This document shows, one piece after another, positions 22,790 to 32,529 of a DNA stretch of 38,016 nucleotides. The stretch comes from JAJRRL01 sp047404195 (GTDB lineage Bacteria > Pseudomonadota > Gammaproteobacteria > JAJRRL01). The stretch is taken from contig JBDOIU010000024.1 in assembly GCA_047404195.1 (NCBI GenBank), positions 1-38,016 on the forward strand, in the 5' to 3' direction. Positions within the stretch are counted from its first letter, which is position 1, and the number at the start of each line of letters is the position of its first letter. Below the pieces are notes generated by a model. It was not told the origin of the DNA. It searched no databases and saw only the letters and a list, made by a program, of their open reading frames with translations. The position numbers and the translations under genes are program-made.

Positions 22790-24364
22790 ATGCCAGCTAA
22801 GAAGAAACCCACACAGCAACTAGCTGAAAACACAGCTGCCAACATTCTCAAAAAGTATGCCATTGATTCTGGCATGAAGATTTACCAAGCTTTAATTTCT
22901 GAGCAAGACCCATCAAAAGCAATTGTGCTTTTTTCTCAATTGATAACCGAAGTTAATCACGAACTGAAAAAACAAACTGGTATGGGCATCACAGATTTGG
23001 CTGCACTAACAGCTGCTATAGCGGCTGTAAGAAAATTACCCTCCATAACAACCGGTGCGAAAGTGATGGAGGTCCCAATTGATCCTATACTAAATGTCAT
23101 CACGAAAGTCGCTACTGCAGCTGCCGCGGCAGGATTAGTGAAATACACAGCCTCAAAACTACAAGAATTTGTCAGGCATCATCAAGCCACATCACTGAGT
23201 AACGCCTACCAAGGTCCCAACACAGCAAAAACATTTCAGGTGAAAACGGATGATGGTAATCATTCAGATACGTTACTGAAACTTTTCCTAAACCGCCCTC
23301 TCAGCGCTAATATGTCCACCGAGGACTTTCAATATCTAGATGGCGCACTGACTGACGGCAACACCCTTGTCGTTCGGGCTCCCTCTGCAATGATGATCAG
23401 TAAAATAGATAAAGAAAAATTTGCTCGAACCTATAATGCTGATGGTGCTGATGGTGCTGATGAAAAGTGGAATCAAATCATCACAAAACTGGAAGATATC
23501 AAAAACTTAATGAATGGTCTACAAGACCACGACTCAAAGGGACCAATGTTAGCAGCATTGCAATTGGCCTATAACCAGTATGTCAAAATTCTTGTGAATG
23601 GTAGTCAATCTGACTTGCACTGTATGCAAGTCACACTCCAAGATGGTTCTGAATCATTACATGCCACATATGCAAAAGACCACATTGACATCGAATATAC
23701 CAATGCGAATATAACACTTCAAAACGCTTTGGAGTGCTGTCGACATTACCATAATCATCAGCAAGAGGAATACAACGCGGCACATGGTCAACAAACAGCT
23801 CTTGAACGTGTTGGTAGCGTACTTGCGTGGACAGATATCCGTGGTAAAATCATTGAAAACACGGGATTTTATCCTGGAATTAAAAGTATGCTAGCGAATG
23901 ATAAGAGCTTAATTGACCAATTTCAACAAAAACACAGCAAGCCTGATCCCATGACCCCTAACGCTCGTCTAGTGATAGATTCTAACCAGCCTGAGCTAGA
24001 GTCCAAACTTAGACAAAATCATACCGAACTTGCTTGTTATCAAACATGTCCTGATCAAGATACCCGGATAAATTGGCTGAAGAATAGAGCAAAAAACAAT
24101 GCAGCCACTCTAGCTCAATATGTAATTACAACTGTGGAAACATTACTCACAAACCAACAAGCCATTACTGCGTTGATCGGAGTAGACAATCTTAGTGAGC
24201 AAGCTGACAAACTGATTGAGCAGGCTGTAGCGCTATATGCAAAATCCACAGGACTCACTAGCGCCGCCTGGGTTGCAGATAAAGCAGGGTATATAGCACA
24301 GATCAAAGATTCTGTCATCGCAATCATGACAAAAAGAATAGGCAAAATGGCTGACCGAATGTAA
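22790..24364 (+). CDS. Large helical protein of unknown function (first half of a possible split gene)
   Basis: The 524-aa protein has no signal peptide and is mostly predicted alpha-helical. Two Ala-rich hydrophobic stretches lie at about 66-80 and 98-119 (NVITKVATAAAAAGLVKY), possibly one or two membrane-inserting helices. A 9-base repeat (GCTGATGGT, 23438-23461) encodes ADGADGAD. No catalytic motif or family is recognised; size and composition recall secreted effectors of intracellular gammaproteobacteria, which is inference. AGGAG stands seven bases before the ATG. The frame ends in TAA at 24362-24364 and continues open in the same frame for another 632 codons from GTG 24374. Confidence 0.7.
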   Translation: MPAKKKPTQQLAENTAANILKKYAIDSGMKIYQALISEQDPSKAIVLFSQLITEVNHELKKQTGMGITDLAALTAAIAAVRKLPSITTGAKVMEVPIDPILNVITKVATAAAAAGLVKYTASKLQEFVRHHQATSLSNAYQGPNTAKTFQVKTDDGNHSDTLLKLFLNRPLSANMSTEDFQYLDGALTDGNTLVVRAPSAMMISKIDKEKFARTYNADGADGADEKWNQIITKLEDIKNLMNGLQDHDSKGPMLAALQLAYNQYVKILVNGSQSDLHCMQVTLQDGSESLHATYAKDHIDIEYTNANITLQNALECCRHYHNHQQEEYNAAHGQQTALERVGSVLAWTDIRGKIIENTGFYPGIKSMLANDKSLIDQFQQKHSKPDPMTPNARLVIDSNQPELESKLRQNHTELACYQTCPDQDTRINWLKNRAKNNAATLAQYVITTVETLLTNQQAITALIGVDNLSEQADKLIEQAVALYAKSTGLTSAAWVADKAGYIAQIKDSVIAIMTKRIGKMADRM

Positions 24365-24373
24365 GCACAGTCA

Positions 24374-26272
24374 GTGGCCGGCCAGCATAATGCTGAACAT
24401 CACGCAGTGCATGCTGTCACTGAGCGCAATGTCGGAAAGACTCTCTCCCACCTATTTCGTCACTTTGGGCCTGACGTCATTCAACACAGCGCAACGGGTG
24501 TCTTTATCCCTCCTGCTGATCGTCTAAGTCTACAAATCAACGCAGGAAATTTGCATAACTATATTACAAAATTAATGACACCACCCACCGACTCCAAAAG
24601 AACAAGCATTCGTCAAGCTCAATTCAAAGCATGCCTCGCCAATGCACTGATCCATGCCATTGACAAAAAACGCCTTTATGGGCTAGAAGAAGATCCTGGC
24701 AAGAAAGATGATCTGCTACGTGAAGCACAGCAGGCTTTTAAAGGCTTAAAAGTTTTGATAACGGAAGCAAAATCCATTGGCATTGAGATACCAACCCTAT
24801 CAAGTGGTCATACACTCGCAAACTATGTCAATAATCAATATTCCGAAATATCAAGTACGGCACCTGACCCTCTTCGAGAATACAGACGAAATCTGTTGAA
24901 TGGAAAGTCGACTGGAAGTGATTCATTAACGAATCACTCCCATACTTCCAATCTTAGTGATCAGCAAAAGATCGCTGAAGCGATTAAAATATACAGATAT
25001 ATGCTAAACAATCCAAACCCGGCCAATGCTGATGATAAAACTTACTTGGAGCAAACTTATCCAGACATAGTTAGCGATCTACAGGCTAAACACGATGGGG
25101 CTGAAAAAGCTAAAGGAATCACAGCCGCCTTGAGTGAAGCTATTACTGCCACCACTGCAGCTACAACTCATGGCAACATTGCTGGAAATCTTCTCCATGC
25201 GTTTGCACATATCTTCAATGCACCTGCAGCAACAGATAAACTGATTGCTTTCTGTCAGCAGCATACCGAAATTATAGATGCTATGATTCCTGAATCGCAA
25301 GTTGCTTCATCTGAGGAAGCGACTGCAGATAAAAAAGAGAATGGTACAGATATGGTGGCTTACACCGATTCTAAGCTTGAAGAGCAGCTAGTAAAAGCAA
25401 TAGCCCAAGTCACATTTAAAATACATCAATTGTCACAAGCGGGAAATGATATGAAGGTAACATCACCTCAACCCAATGAAGGTGGAAAGACCAAGCAGGA
25501 TGATGCTGACTCAGCTGAACTACATCAGTATGAGCAGACTCTTAAAGAGCTTACAGATTTATATCAAAAAATTGGTACACTACTTCATATTAAGGATAAG
25601 AGGGACAATGCGGCACAAATTCGTGTACTCAGCGCATACAGACCACGAGTTCCTAGCATCAACACTGAAACAACGGAAGAGGCAAAGAAAGGCACTATTG
25701 CCAAAGCAATTAGCAGTGCTATAAGTGATCCTTATGCGCAGGCCTCTAAGACCTGTAAGTACCTTCAGTTATCGAGCGCAGTGATGCTGTATAACAAGCA
25801 TCATGCCGAGTCAAAAAGCACCAATGCAAATAAAATCCAAGCTTTTAAAAGAATCATTCACATGGCCAGCCTGACGAGAAACTTGAGCGTGAGTACAACA
25901 AAGTCCATGCAAATCATGGTTAACACACTCTTCAACAAACTCGATGCAGGGGGGCCACTTACTACACCTTTTATGAAGGATTTAGCTGCACACCTCTCTG
26001 ATCATGTTCGTGATAACAATCTTAAGGCGCTGCTCGTGAATGCAGCTAGTGGACAAGAGATACCACGGCATGGTGCGATAGCAGTTAATGATCACCCGCG
26101 CGGAACGCAATTATTTGATAAAGCAAAATGTCTTGAAGCGCTTAGGAAGATTACTCAGGAGCACAGAAATAAACCAAGCGAGAGTGCATTAGCAGGTAAC
26201 TGGTCACGGCAAGTTGATTTATGGAAGCAAGAAGATCACTCTCAGAATGGCCCCGAGAACGACGCACCCTAA
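24374..26272 (+). CDS. Large helical protein of unknown function (second half of a possible split gene)
   Basis: The open frame is 632 aa counted from the first GTG. It is in the same frame as the previous gene, separated only by TAA GCA CAG TCA. No ribosome-binding site precedes the GTG, so either translation is coupled or read through, or the gene was broken by a nonsense change. The protein is hydrophilic and predicted helical, with Ala/Thr-rich helices around 246-275 and a long Glu/Lys-rich stretch (about 310-400) that may form a coiled coil. No transmembrane helix, signal peptide or known domain is seen. It ends four bases inside the 3' end of murU on the other strand. Function unknown. 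Confidence 0.6.
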   Translation: MAGQHNAEHHAVHAVTERNVGKTLSHLFRHFGPDVIQHSATGVFIPPADRLSLQINAGNLHNYITKLMTPPTDSKRTSIRQAQFKACLANALIHAIDKKRLYGLEEDPGKKDDLLREAQQAFKGLKVLITEAKSIGIEIPTLSSGHTLANYVNNQYSEISSTAPDPLREYRRNLLNGKSTGSDSLTNHSHTSNLSDQQKIAEAIKIYRYMLNNPNPANADDKTYLEQTYPDIVSDLQAKHDGAEKAKGITAALSEAITATTAATTHGNIAGNLLHAFAHIFNAPAATDKLIAFCQQHTEIIDAMIPESQVASSEEATADKKENGTDMVAYTDSKLEEQLVKAIAQVTFKIHQLSQAGNDMKVTSPQPNEGGKTKQDDADSAELHQYEQTLKELTDLYQKIGTLLHIKDKRDNAAQIRVLSAYRPRVPSINTETTEEAKKGTIAKAISSAISDPYAQASKTCKYLQLSSAVMLYNKHHAESKSTNANKIQAFKRIIHMASLTRNLSVSTTKSMQIMVNTLFNKLDAGGPLTTPFMKDLAAHLSDHVRDNNLKALLVNAASGQEIPRHGAIAVNDHPRGTQLFDKAKCLEALRKITQEHRNKPSESALAGNWSRQVDLWKQEDHSQNGPENDAP

Positions 26273-26928
26273 GGTGTTAGCATATGAGACTGCAACGCAG
26301 CCAACTCTGCCTGCGTGCCGACGTTGAACCAATGGCCACTGTGAACAATAGCGCTTGCTGAGTCTTTGGCGATAGCGACTTGAAGTAATTCGGTGAGGTT
26401 TTCGGCTTGTGGTGCCAGCGTGAATAACGCTGTGTCGAGCCGAGCAATACCAGCGTAAGTATGCGTGGTGGGTGCACTGCGTAGCGAGCCATCTGCTGTT
26501 AACGAAAAATCTCCCTGCGGATGATAAGCTGGGTTATCAACCAAACACACGGCCGCCAATGTCTTTGTTGCCATGAATGCGGTTGGAAAAGAAAAATCCG
26601 TCCAGATATCGGCGCTGAGCAAACAAAACTGTCCCTGCAAACCCAAGCTGATCGCCTGCCGTACCCCAGCCACCACACCCAGAGGCTCAGACTCTACAGA
26701 ATAATGAATATTCACACCATAACGTTGGCCATCAGCACAGTAGTCTCGAATCATGTCACCTTTGTAACCGATATTAATCCATACCTCAGTGATACCTAAA
26801 GCGGCCAAACGATGCAAATGATAATCAATGAGTGGCTGCCCGGCTACTTGCACCAAGGGCTTAGGCTTTGTCGCGGTGATAGGACGTAGTCGCTTGCCAT
26901 ACCCAGCGGCCAAAATCATTGCTTGCAT
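26269..26928 (-). CDS. murU: N-acetylmuramate-1-phosphate uridylyltransferase
   Basis: The 219-aa nucleotidyltransferase begins MQAMILAAGYGKRLRPITATKPKPLV, the GxGxRxxPxT...KP signature of sugar-1-phosphate nucleotidyltransferases. SADIW near residue 105 offers the metal-binding Asp. With AmgK next door it is assigned as MurU, which makes UDP-MurNAc from MurNAc-1-phosphate in peptidoglycan recycling, a route that bypasses the fosfomycin target MurA. The ATG at 26928 is one base after the amgK stop; the longer frame from 27018 would overlap amgK. Length fits MurU (about 220-225 aa). Confidence 0.9.
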   Translation of the reverse strand: MQAMILAAGYGKRLRPITATKPKPLVQVAGQPLIDYHLHRLAALGITEVWINIGYKGDMIRDYCADGQRYGVNIHYSVESEPLGVVAGVRQAISLGLQGQFCLLSADIWTDFSFPTAFMATKTLAAVCLVDNPAYHPQGDFSLTADGSLRSAPTTHTYAGIARLDTALFTLAPQAENLTELLQVAIAKDSASAIVHSGHWFNVGTQAELAALQSHMLTP

Positions 26929-26929
26929 A

Positions 26930-27922
26930 TCAGTTCTCCAATCCAATACAGCGTTGCTGCAACCCAGGCAAATACGGCTGCAAAAATGCCAAAGCCGTGT
27001 CCCGCTCGCAAGCAGCACGCAAATAATCCAACAATGTTGGCAAATAACGCCGATACGGTTGCGTGTCTGCTTTCTGCGATAATTGCATAAACAAACCCAA
27101 GCACTTCATATGCCGCAAGGCTGCCAACTGCCAGACAGATTGTCGAAATGCCATTTGCGGCACCTGCGCCCGATAATCTGCTGCCAAATACTCATAATAG
27201 AAGATATCAATGAAACGCTGCACCTCAGCTTCTGGCCAAGTCACGTAAGCATCCTGCAACAATGACGCCAAATCATAAGCAATAGGCCCCTGCATCGCCG
27301 ACTGAAAATCAATCACCCCCAACGGCTGGTCATCGCCCAACCAATAACAATTCGCTGCATGAAAATCACGGTGTATCAATACTTGTGGCTGCGCCTGTAG
27401 ACGCTTATTGAGGCGAGCGACAAAGCCCGCTAACGGTGCCGCAATGGCTTCTGCTTCAACTGGCGTTAAAAATGACTCACAAAACAAACGCTGCTTACGC
27501 TGAAAGTCAGCCGAACCAAATTCTGTATATTGCCTGCGCATATCAGCGGGGCAGGCTTGTAACTGCGCAATCACTTTAAACGCAGCGTGGTAATATTGCA
27601 TACTATTTTGCGACTGTACGACACTGAGCAAACTGTCGTCACCAAAGTCTTCCAGTAAGGCATACCCCTTTGTCAGACAAACTGCCTCGATACGCGGCAC
27701 GCGTACGCCACACGCAGTGAATACTTTACCCACAGCCTGCTGCTGCACTAAGGCATCAATGCACATAGACGCATCCATAACAACGTAAGATGTCTTACCC
27801 GACTGACAACGGTAATAACGCCGCGCACTCGCCTGATTGGGCAAGGCTTGCACATTAAAATCAGTGCGCCACTGTTGTCGACACCACTGCAATAAAGGTG
27901 CTGGCATTGATGCTGGCTTCAT
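26930..27922 (-). CDS. amgK: N-acetylmuramate/N-acetylglucosamine anomeric kinase
   Basis: The 330-aa aminoglycoside-phosphotransferase-fold kinase has the catalytic loop HRDFHAAN (184-191) and metal site IDFQ (204-207), followed by GPIAYDLASLL. AmgK phosphorylates MurNAc or GlcNAc at the anomeric position and feeds MurU. Gene order, murU after amgK and divergent from lptD, matches Pseudomonas. AGGAGG precedes the ATG with short spacing (four bases). The shared 180-bp region upstream must hold the promoters of both amgK and lptD. Confidence 0.9.
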   Translation of the reverse strand: MKPASMPAPLLQWCRQQWRTDFNVQALPNQASARRYYRCQSGKTSYVVMDASMCIDALVQQQAVGKVFTACGVRVPRIEAVCLTKGYALLEDFGDDSLLSVVQSQNSMQYYHAAFKVIAQLQACPADMRRQYTEFGSADFQRKQRLFCESFLTPVEAEAIAAPLAGFVARLNKRLQAQPQVLIHRDFHAANCYWLGDDQPLGVIDFQSAMQGPIAYDLASLLQDAYVTWPEAEVQRFIDIFYYEYLAADYRAQVPQMAFRQSVWQLAALRHMKCLGLFMQLSQKADTQPYRRYLPTLLDYLRAACERDTALAFLQPYLPGLQQRCIGLEN

Positions 27923-28102
27923 ATCTCCTCCTCACCACGCGTTGTACTTCGCTGTGAACGCTGCAACGGCGTGTGGCTTTGTTCATTAAAGCTCATCGTG
28001 ACGGAGTCTGTGACAGAAAACAACCCGTGGGATAGCAAAATGACGGTATTCACGGTACAGTACGAGTAGCCATTCCCCTTCATGATAGTCAGGTTTGCTT
28101 GC

Positions 28103-30613
28103 ATGAACGCTTTTTTGCAGCGCTGCTGCCGTTTTATTCCACTCACCACCTTGCTGTGGGCACCATTTTGTACAGCAAAAAGCACGACACGCGTTGATAT
28201 AGCACAACGACTAGGCTGGCAAGCCAACCCAGCGGGTAGTTTGTGCTCTGGTCACTTTCCAAACCCCAAGCTGCCTCCGTCAAGCAGCCGCCCCATCAAA
28301 CAAAGCATCACCAACATTCGCTCGGGTGGCCCAGATACGTTCACAGATGATGGCACCTCCATTTTACGCAACCAGGTGGATATCCAACAGCAACATCGAC
28401 ACTTACAAGCACACACCGCACGCGTTACTCGCGATGATGCAGGCCACATACGCCGCATCCAGCTCAGTGGTTCAGTGCGCTACCATGGTATTGGCCACTT
28501 CATTGTTGCCGATCAAATGACACTGTGGCTACCCAGCCAACGCGCTGATATGCACCAGCTCTTATTTCGACTCAGCGATACACCCAGCCCAAATAAGCCC
28601 ATACCACAGCAACGCTGGGGCAAAGCCGAACAAGCGACGCAAGACAGTCATGGCATCATCACCTTCAAGCATGCCAGTGTCTCCAGCTGTTATCCCAATA
28701 AACCAGCTTGGTCACTGAGCAGCCAAGAACTGCGTATCGATAGACAAAATGGCACAGCCACTGCCTACAACACTACATTGCGCTTCCATGGTATCCCCCT
28801 GCTGTGGACGCCTTACTACCACTTTGCCATCGATGGACAAGCCCACAGCGGCTTCCTCACACCCACACTCACGAATAATAACAACAGTGGCTTTATTATC
28901 TCGCTGCCATTTTATTGGCATGCACGCCCAGATGCAGATCTCACCATCACCCCAGAATGGCTCACAAAGCGCGGCTTCGAATGGGGCCTGAAAGCACGCG
29001 CAGATAAACCTCATTTTCACACTGAGCTGCAGTGGCATCAACTACCCTATGATCGCGCGGTGGCTGATGAAAAAAGTATCGGGCATACCCAGATCAATAA
29101 CAGCAATGCTGATGCCGCCACCAAGCAACGTTATCGCGATAACCTGAACGATATGGGCAATAGCCGCTACCATGTGCAATTTGCTCAATCAATGTCTGTG
29201 AACCCACACATTCACATGGCACTGACAGTGAATCGGGTCAGCGATGATTATATTTTCCGTGACCTCGACCAACTCGGCGCTGCGGCTGATACCAACCAAT
29301 TACGCAATGAGTTTTTACTCAGCTACCAATACCCACACTGGTTTGGACACCTGCAAGCCCAGGATTTTCAAACACTACAACGCTTCGATCAGCCAGATTT
29401 TACAGTATTATCACCCTTCCAACGCTTACCCGAACTGACAGCCCACGGCAGCTATCATCAGCTGGGTGGTAGCGATCTTGACTTTAACATCGATGCCAGT
29501 GCTGACTACTTCACCATGACTGGCAGCCCGCTCCCCAATCAACCCAGTGGTACACGGGAGCATTTACGCCCCACACTCAGCTGGCATTTGCACAATAGCA
29601 GTACTCGCCTGACACCAGAAATTTCACTCGATGCACGCGCATACCAGCAACGCTTACGCAGCAATGCAGCCATGCCAAAACAGGCTGATCTTGTCATCCC
29701 CATCAGTCGTATCAACCTACAAAAAGATTTTGTGCGTTATTTCACATGGCGACACAGCAACTGGTTCAATCAGCTGACACCACAGCTGCAATATCTGTAC
29801 GTGCCATACCGCCAACAACGCACGCTACCAAACTATGATAGCTACAACATGCCATTTCAGTTTAACACGCTGTTTTTGGCCAACCGCTTCAGTGGCTTTG
29901 ATCGACTACAAAATGCCAACCAGCTCAGCATGGCCGTCACCGACCAACTGTACAACGCACAGGGTCAAACTGTGCTCAGCGCCGGCCTTGGCATGGCGTG
30001 GTACTTTGATAAACAACGTGTTTGTGCTGGCTACGACAATTGCACCCCCAACCCAGCACACCGCTCACCGCTGAGCGCACAGGTCAACTTCGCTCTCTCA
30101 AAACAATGGCTGCTCAGCGCCGAAAGCAGCTGGGATACGGAAAACAGTGATTTCGCCAGTGCAGTGTTCTCAATTGGCTATACCAGTGGCCAGCAATCTC
30201 AGTTCAACCTGCAGTATCGATACGTGCCCACCAGCAAAAATCCACTATTTAACAATGACTTATCAGACCCACTGCTGACAAACAATGCAACCAACCGCCT
30301 CGCAGCCGGTGGTCAATGGTCTCTGAGTAGACATTGGCAAGGTTTACTCATGGCTGATTATGATTTTGACAACAAGCGTATAAACAATTACACTGTAGGC
30401 CTACAGTACAACGCCTGTTGTTGGCAATTGCAATTGATGCTGCGCCGCAGTTATATCAGCCAAGTGTTTGATAGCGCACAGCAACAACAAAACCACTTCA
30501 ACACAGGTATTTATTTTAACCTGGTACTGACCGGCCTAGGCGATGTTGGCAACACCGTTGCGATTCACCATATGGTGGATAAAACCAAGCCTGGCACACC
30601 ACTGATTTTATAG
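28103..30613 (+). CDS. lptD: LPS-assembly outer-membrane protein LptD
   Basis: The 836-aa LptD precursor has a signal peptide MNAFLQRCCRFIPLTTLLWA ending near CTA (residue 25). An OstA/LptA-like jellyroll (about 90-220) precedes a large C-terminal beta-barrel. The disulfide cysteines needed for function are visible: Cys48 (GSLCSG), Cys196 (SSCYPNKPAW) and the adjacent pair Cys772-Cys773 (NACCWQLQL). With LptE it inserts lipopolysaccharide in the outer leaflet. ATG 28103 is preferred because it starts a normal signal peptide; ATG 28082 adds seven residues. It heads the lptD-surA-pdxA-rsmA operon. Confidence 0.95.
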   Translation: MNAFLQRCCRFIPLTTLLWAPFCTAKSTTRVDIAQRLGWQANPAGSLCSGHFPNPKLPPSSSRPIKQSITNIRSGGPDTFTDDGTSILRNQVDIQQQHRHLQAHTARVTRDDAGHIRRIQLSGSVRYHGIGHFIVADQMTLWLPSQRADMHQLLFRLSDTPSPNKPIPQQRWGKAEQATQDSHGIITFKHASVSSCYPNKPAWSLSSQELRIDRQNGTATAYNTTLRFHGIPLLWTPYYHFAIDGQAHSGFLTPTLTNNNNSGFIISLPFYWHARPDADLTITPEWLTKRGFEWGLKARADKPHFHTELQWHQLPYDRAVADEKSIGHTQINNSNADAATKQRYRDNLNDMGNSRYHVQFAQSMSVNPHIHMALTVNRVSDDYIFRDLDQLGAAADTNQLRNEFLLSYQYPHWFGHLQAQDFQTLQRFDQPDFTVLSPFQRLPELTAHGSYHQLGGSDLDFNIDASADYFTMTGSPLPNQPSGTREHLRPTLSWHLHNSSTRLTPEISLDARAYQQRLRSNAAMPKQADLVIPISRINLQKDFVRYFTWRHSNWFNQLTPQLQYLYVPYRQQRTLPNYDSYNMPFQFNTLFLANRFSGFDRLQNANQLSMAVTDQLYNAQGQTVLSAGLGMAWYFDKQRVCAGYDNCTPNPAHRSPLSAQVNFALSKQWLLSAESSWDTENSDFASAVFSIGYTSGQQSQFNLQYRYVPTSKNPLFNNDLSDPLLTNNATNRLAAGGQWSLSRHWQGLLMADYDFDNKRINNYTVGLQYNACCWQLQLMLRRSYISQVFDSAQQQQNHFNTGIYFNLVLTGLGDVGNTVAIHHMVDKTKPGTPLIL

Positions 30614-30622
30614 GAGAGACCC

Positions 30623-31573
30623 ATGCGCCATTTATCCCTGATCACTTGTCTCAGTGCTTGTTTATTGCTTGGCAATACTGCTTCAGCAGGCCATGAAAAA
30701 AGCATCAATCGTATTGTTGCCACCGTCAATGGTGAGTTAATTTTACAAAGTGATATTGATGCCATCAAAACAACAGCCATGGCCCAAATGCAGGCACAAG
30801 GCCAAACACCACCCCCAACGAAAGCACTGCAAGCCATGCTGGTAAAACAAACCATTCTTAAGCGCCTGCAACTGCAACTGGCCAAAAGTAACAATATCAC
30901 TATTTCTGACAAACAATTACAAGATAGTATTGCTCGTATTGCTAAGCGTAACCATTGGAGCATTGCCACATTGAAAAAAAATCTACGCAAAGATGGCCAT
31001 ACCTTCTCAACTTTCAAAAACAACATTCGCGAACAGCTCACGCTGCTGACGCTACAACGCGGCGTAGTCGGCCACAGTGCTGCTGTCTCCGCAGCTGATA
31101 TCGCGGCTTATCGTCAGAAACATCAGCTACAGGGCAATCATTTGGTTTATAATATCGGTGATATCTTAGTGGCCTTACCTGAAAAACCATCAGCGATACA
31201 AAAGAAAAATGCACAGGCGCGTATTCAATCTATTTATCAAAAACTGAAAAAAGGGGCCTCTTTTGAGCGCATGGCTAAACTGGAATCCAGCAGAAAAAAT
31301 GCAGCAAGTGGCTCGACTTTAGGCTACCTCGCAAAAAGTGACATCCCAGATCTTTTCTTCAATGCGCTGCGCCCATTGCGTGTTGGTCATTTTTCAAAAC
31401 CACTACAAGCTGGCAATGGTTGGCATATCGTCACTGTGCTTGGTACCAAAAAAGACACGCAGGGTGTATCAGATCAAAATATTCGTCAAATGTTAGCAGA
31501 GCAAAAAGCACAAGCAACATTACAAAAATGGTATGACAAATTGGTTAAAGAGTCGGATGTACAAACCTTCTAA
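30623..31573 (+). CDS. surA: Periplasmic chaperone SurA, one-parvulin form
   Basis: The 316-aa protein has a signal peptide of about 22 residues, then a SurA N-terminal chaperone domain (INRIVATVNGELILQSDIDAI, about 28-150). One parvulin-type isomerase domain (about 174-276, ending NGWHIVTVLG) and a C-terminal helix follow. E. coli SurA (428 aa) has two parvulin domains; one is absent here. SurA escorts outer-membrane proteins, including LptD, across the periplasm, and the gene directly follows lptD (nine bases). GGAGA precedes the ATG. Confidence 0.92.
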   Translation: MRHLSLITCLSACLLLGNTASAGHEKSINRIVATVNGELILQSDIDAIKTTAMAQMQAQGQTPPPTKALQAMLVKQTILKRLQLQLAKSNNITISDKQLQDSIARIAKRNHWSIATLKKNLRKDGHTFSTFKNNIREQLTLLTLQRGVVGHSAAVSAADIAAYRQKHQLQGNHLVYNIGDILVALPEKPSAIQKKNAQARIQSIYQKLKKGASFERMAKLESSRKNAASGSTLGYLAKSDIPDLFFNALRPLRVGHFSKPLQAGNGWHIVTVLGTKKDTQGVSDQNIRQMLAEQKAQATLQKWYDKLVKESDVQTF

Positions 31574-32522
31574 ACCACCCATCATCATCACATCAGGCGA
31601 ACCTGCTGGTATCGGCCCTGACATTTGCTTGCAGGTGGCGCAAGATTGGCAGGGTCATCCACTGGTCATTGCAGCGGATGAATCACTGCTCACGGAACGT
31701 GCGCAGCGCTTAGGCTATTCAATGTCCTTACCTCGCTACGAACCGGGCAGCGAACAACACATCAGTGTGATGCCGGTACCACAGCTACGAACACCTGTCA
31801 TTGTTGGAGAGCTGCATAGCGCGCACGCTGATTACGTCATTGCCATGCTGCAACAAGCAGCAACGGGTTGCCGTAATGGTGAATTTGCAGCCATGGTAAC
31901 CGCACCCGTGCATAAAGGTATCTTGAACGAGGCTGGCTATGCTTTCAGTGGGCATACCGAATGGCTACAAGCCTACACCGAGAGCACGCAGTCACTCATG
32001 ACCTTTCTCAGTGATGAACTGACACTGGCTTTGCTCACCACACATTGCCCGCTGCGTGATGTGATTCATCATATCAGCCCTGAACGTGTGGTTAATGCTG
32101 TTCGATTGCTACAACCGCTGTGCGCGAACAAACAACAAAGCATCACCATACTCGGCATCAACCCACATGCGGGTGAACAAGGCCACATCGGAGATGAGGA
32201 AAGCACTCTACTGGCACCAGCCATTGCACAATGTCGCGCACAAGGCTATCAAGTCAGTGACCCTATGCCAGCTGATACAGTATTTTCACCACACCAAAGA
32301 CAGCATCACCGCATTGTTTTATCGATGTACCATGACCAAGCCTTACCCGTTATCAAAGCCTTGTCCTTTGGACAACTCACACAATGTACGCTGGGTTTAC
32401 CCATCATGCGCTTTTCAGTGGATCATGGCACTGCCTGCCACCTCGCTGGCACTGGCAAAGCGAAAGCCGATAGCCTGCGCTACACACTCCAACGCACCCA
32501 ACAATGGCTCGCTGAGCAATAG
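31557..32522 (+). CDS. pdxA: 4-hydroxythreonine-4-phosphate dehydrogenase
   Basis: This 321-aa PdxA catalyses the NAD-dependent oxidation step of vitamin B6 synthesis. Substrate and metal residues are visible: His133-Thr134 in SGHTEW, His163 in TTHCPL, His204 in NPHAGEQGHIGDEE and His259 in YHDQALPVIK. The ATG at 31557 overlaps the surA end by 17 bases and has AAGAG upstream; the ATG at 31533 would add eight residues. Length fits the family (about 330 aa). Confidence 0.94.
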   Translation: MYKPSKPPIIITSGEPAGIGPDICLQVAQDWQGHPLVIAADESLLTERAQRLGYSMSLPRYEPGSEQHISVMPVPQLRTPVIVGELHSAHADYVIAMLQQAATGCRNGEFAAMVTAPVHKGILNEAGYAFSGHTEWLQAYTESTQSLMTFLSDELTLALLTTHCPLRDVIHHISPERVVNAVRLLQPLCANKQQSITILGINPHAGEQGHIGDEESTLLAPAIAQCRAQGYQVSDPMPADTVFSPHQRQHHRIVLSMYHDQALPVIKALSFGQLTQCTLGLPIMRFSVDHGTACHLAGTGKAKADSLRYTLQRTQQWLAEQ

Positions 32523-32529
32523 GACCAAC

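Noticed and set aside
26929..27018. Longer murU start
   Set aside because: It would overlap the 3' end of amgK by 89 bases, and the nucleotidyltransferase fold begins at MQAMILAAG (26928).
30565..31041. 158-aa ORF antisense to lptD/surA
   Set aside because: It runs over the lptD end and surA start, two well-supported genes, and has a shadow-like Cys/Met/Leu-rich composition.
32086..32529. N-terminal extension of rsmA by about 148 codons
   Set aside because: It lies inside pdxA in another frame. The rsmA family N-terminus and a ribosome-binding site place the start at 32530.
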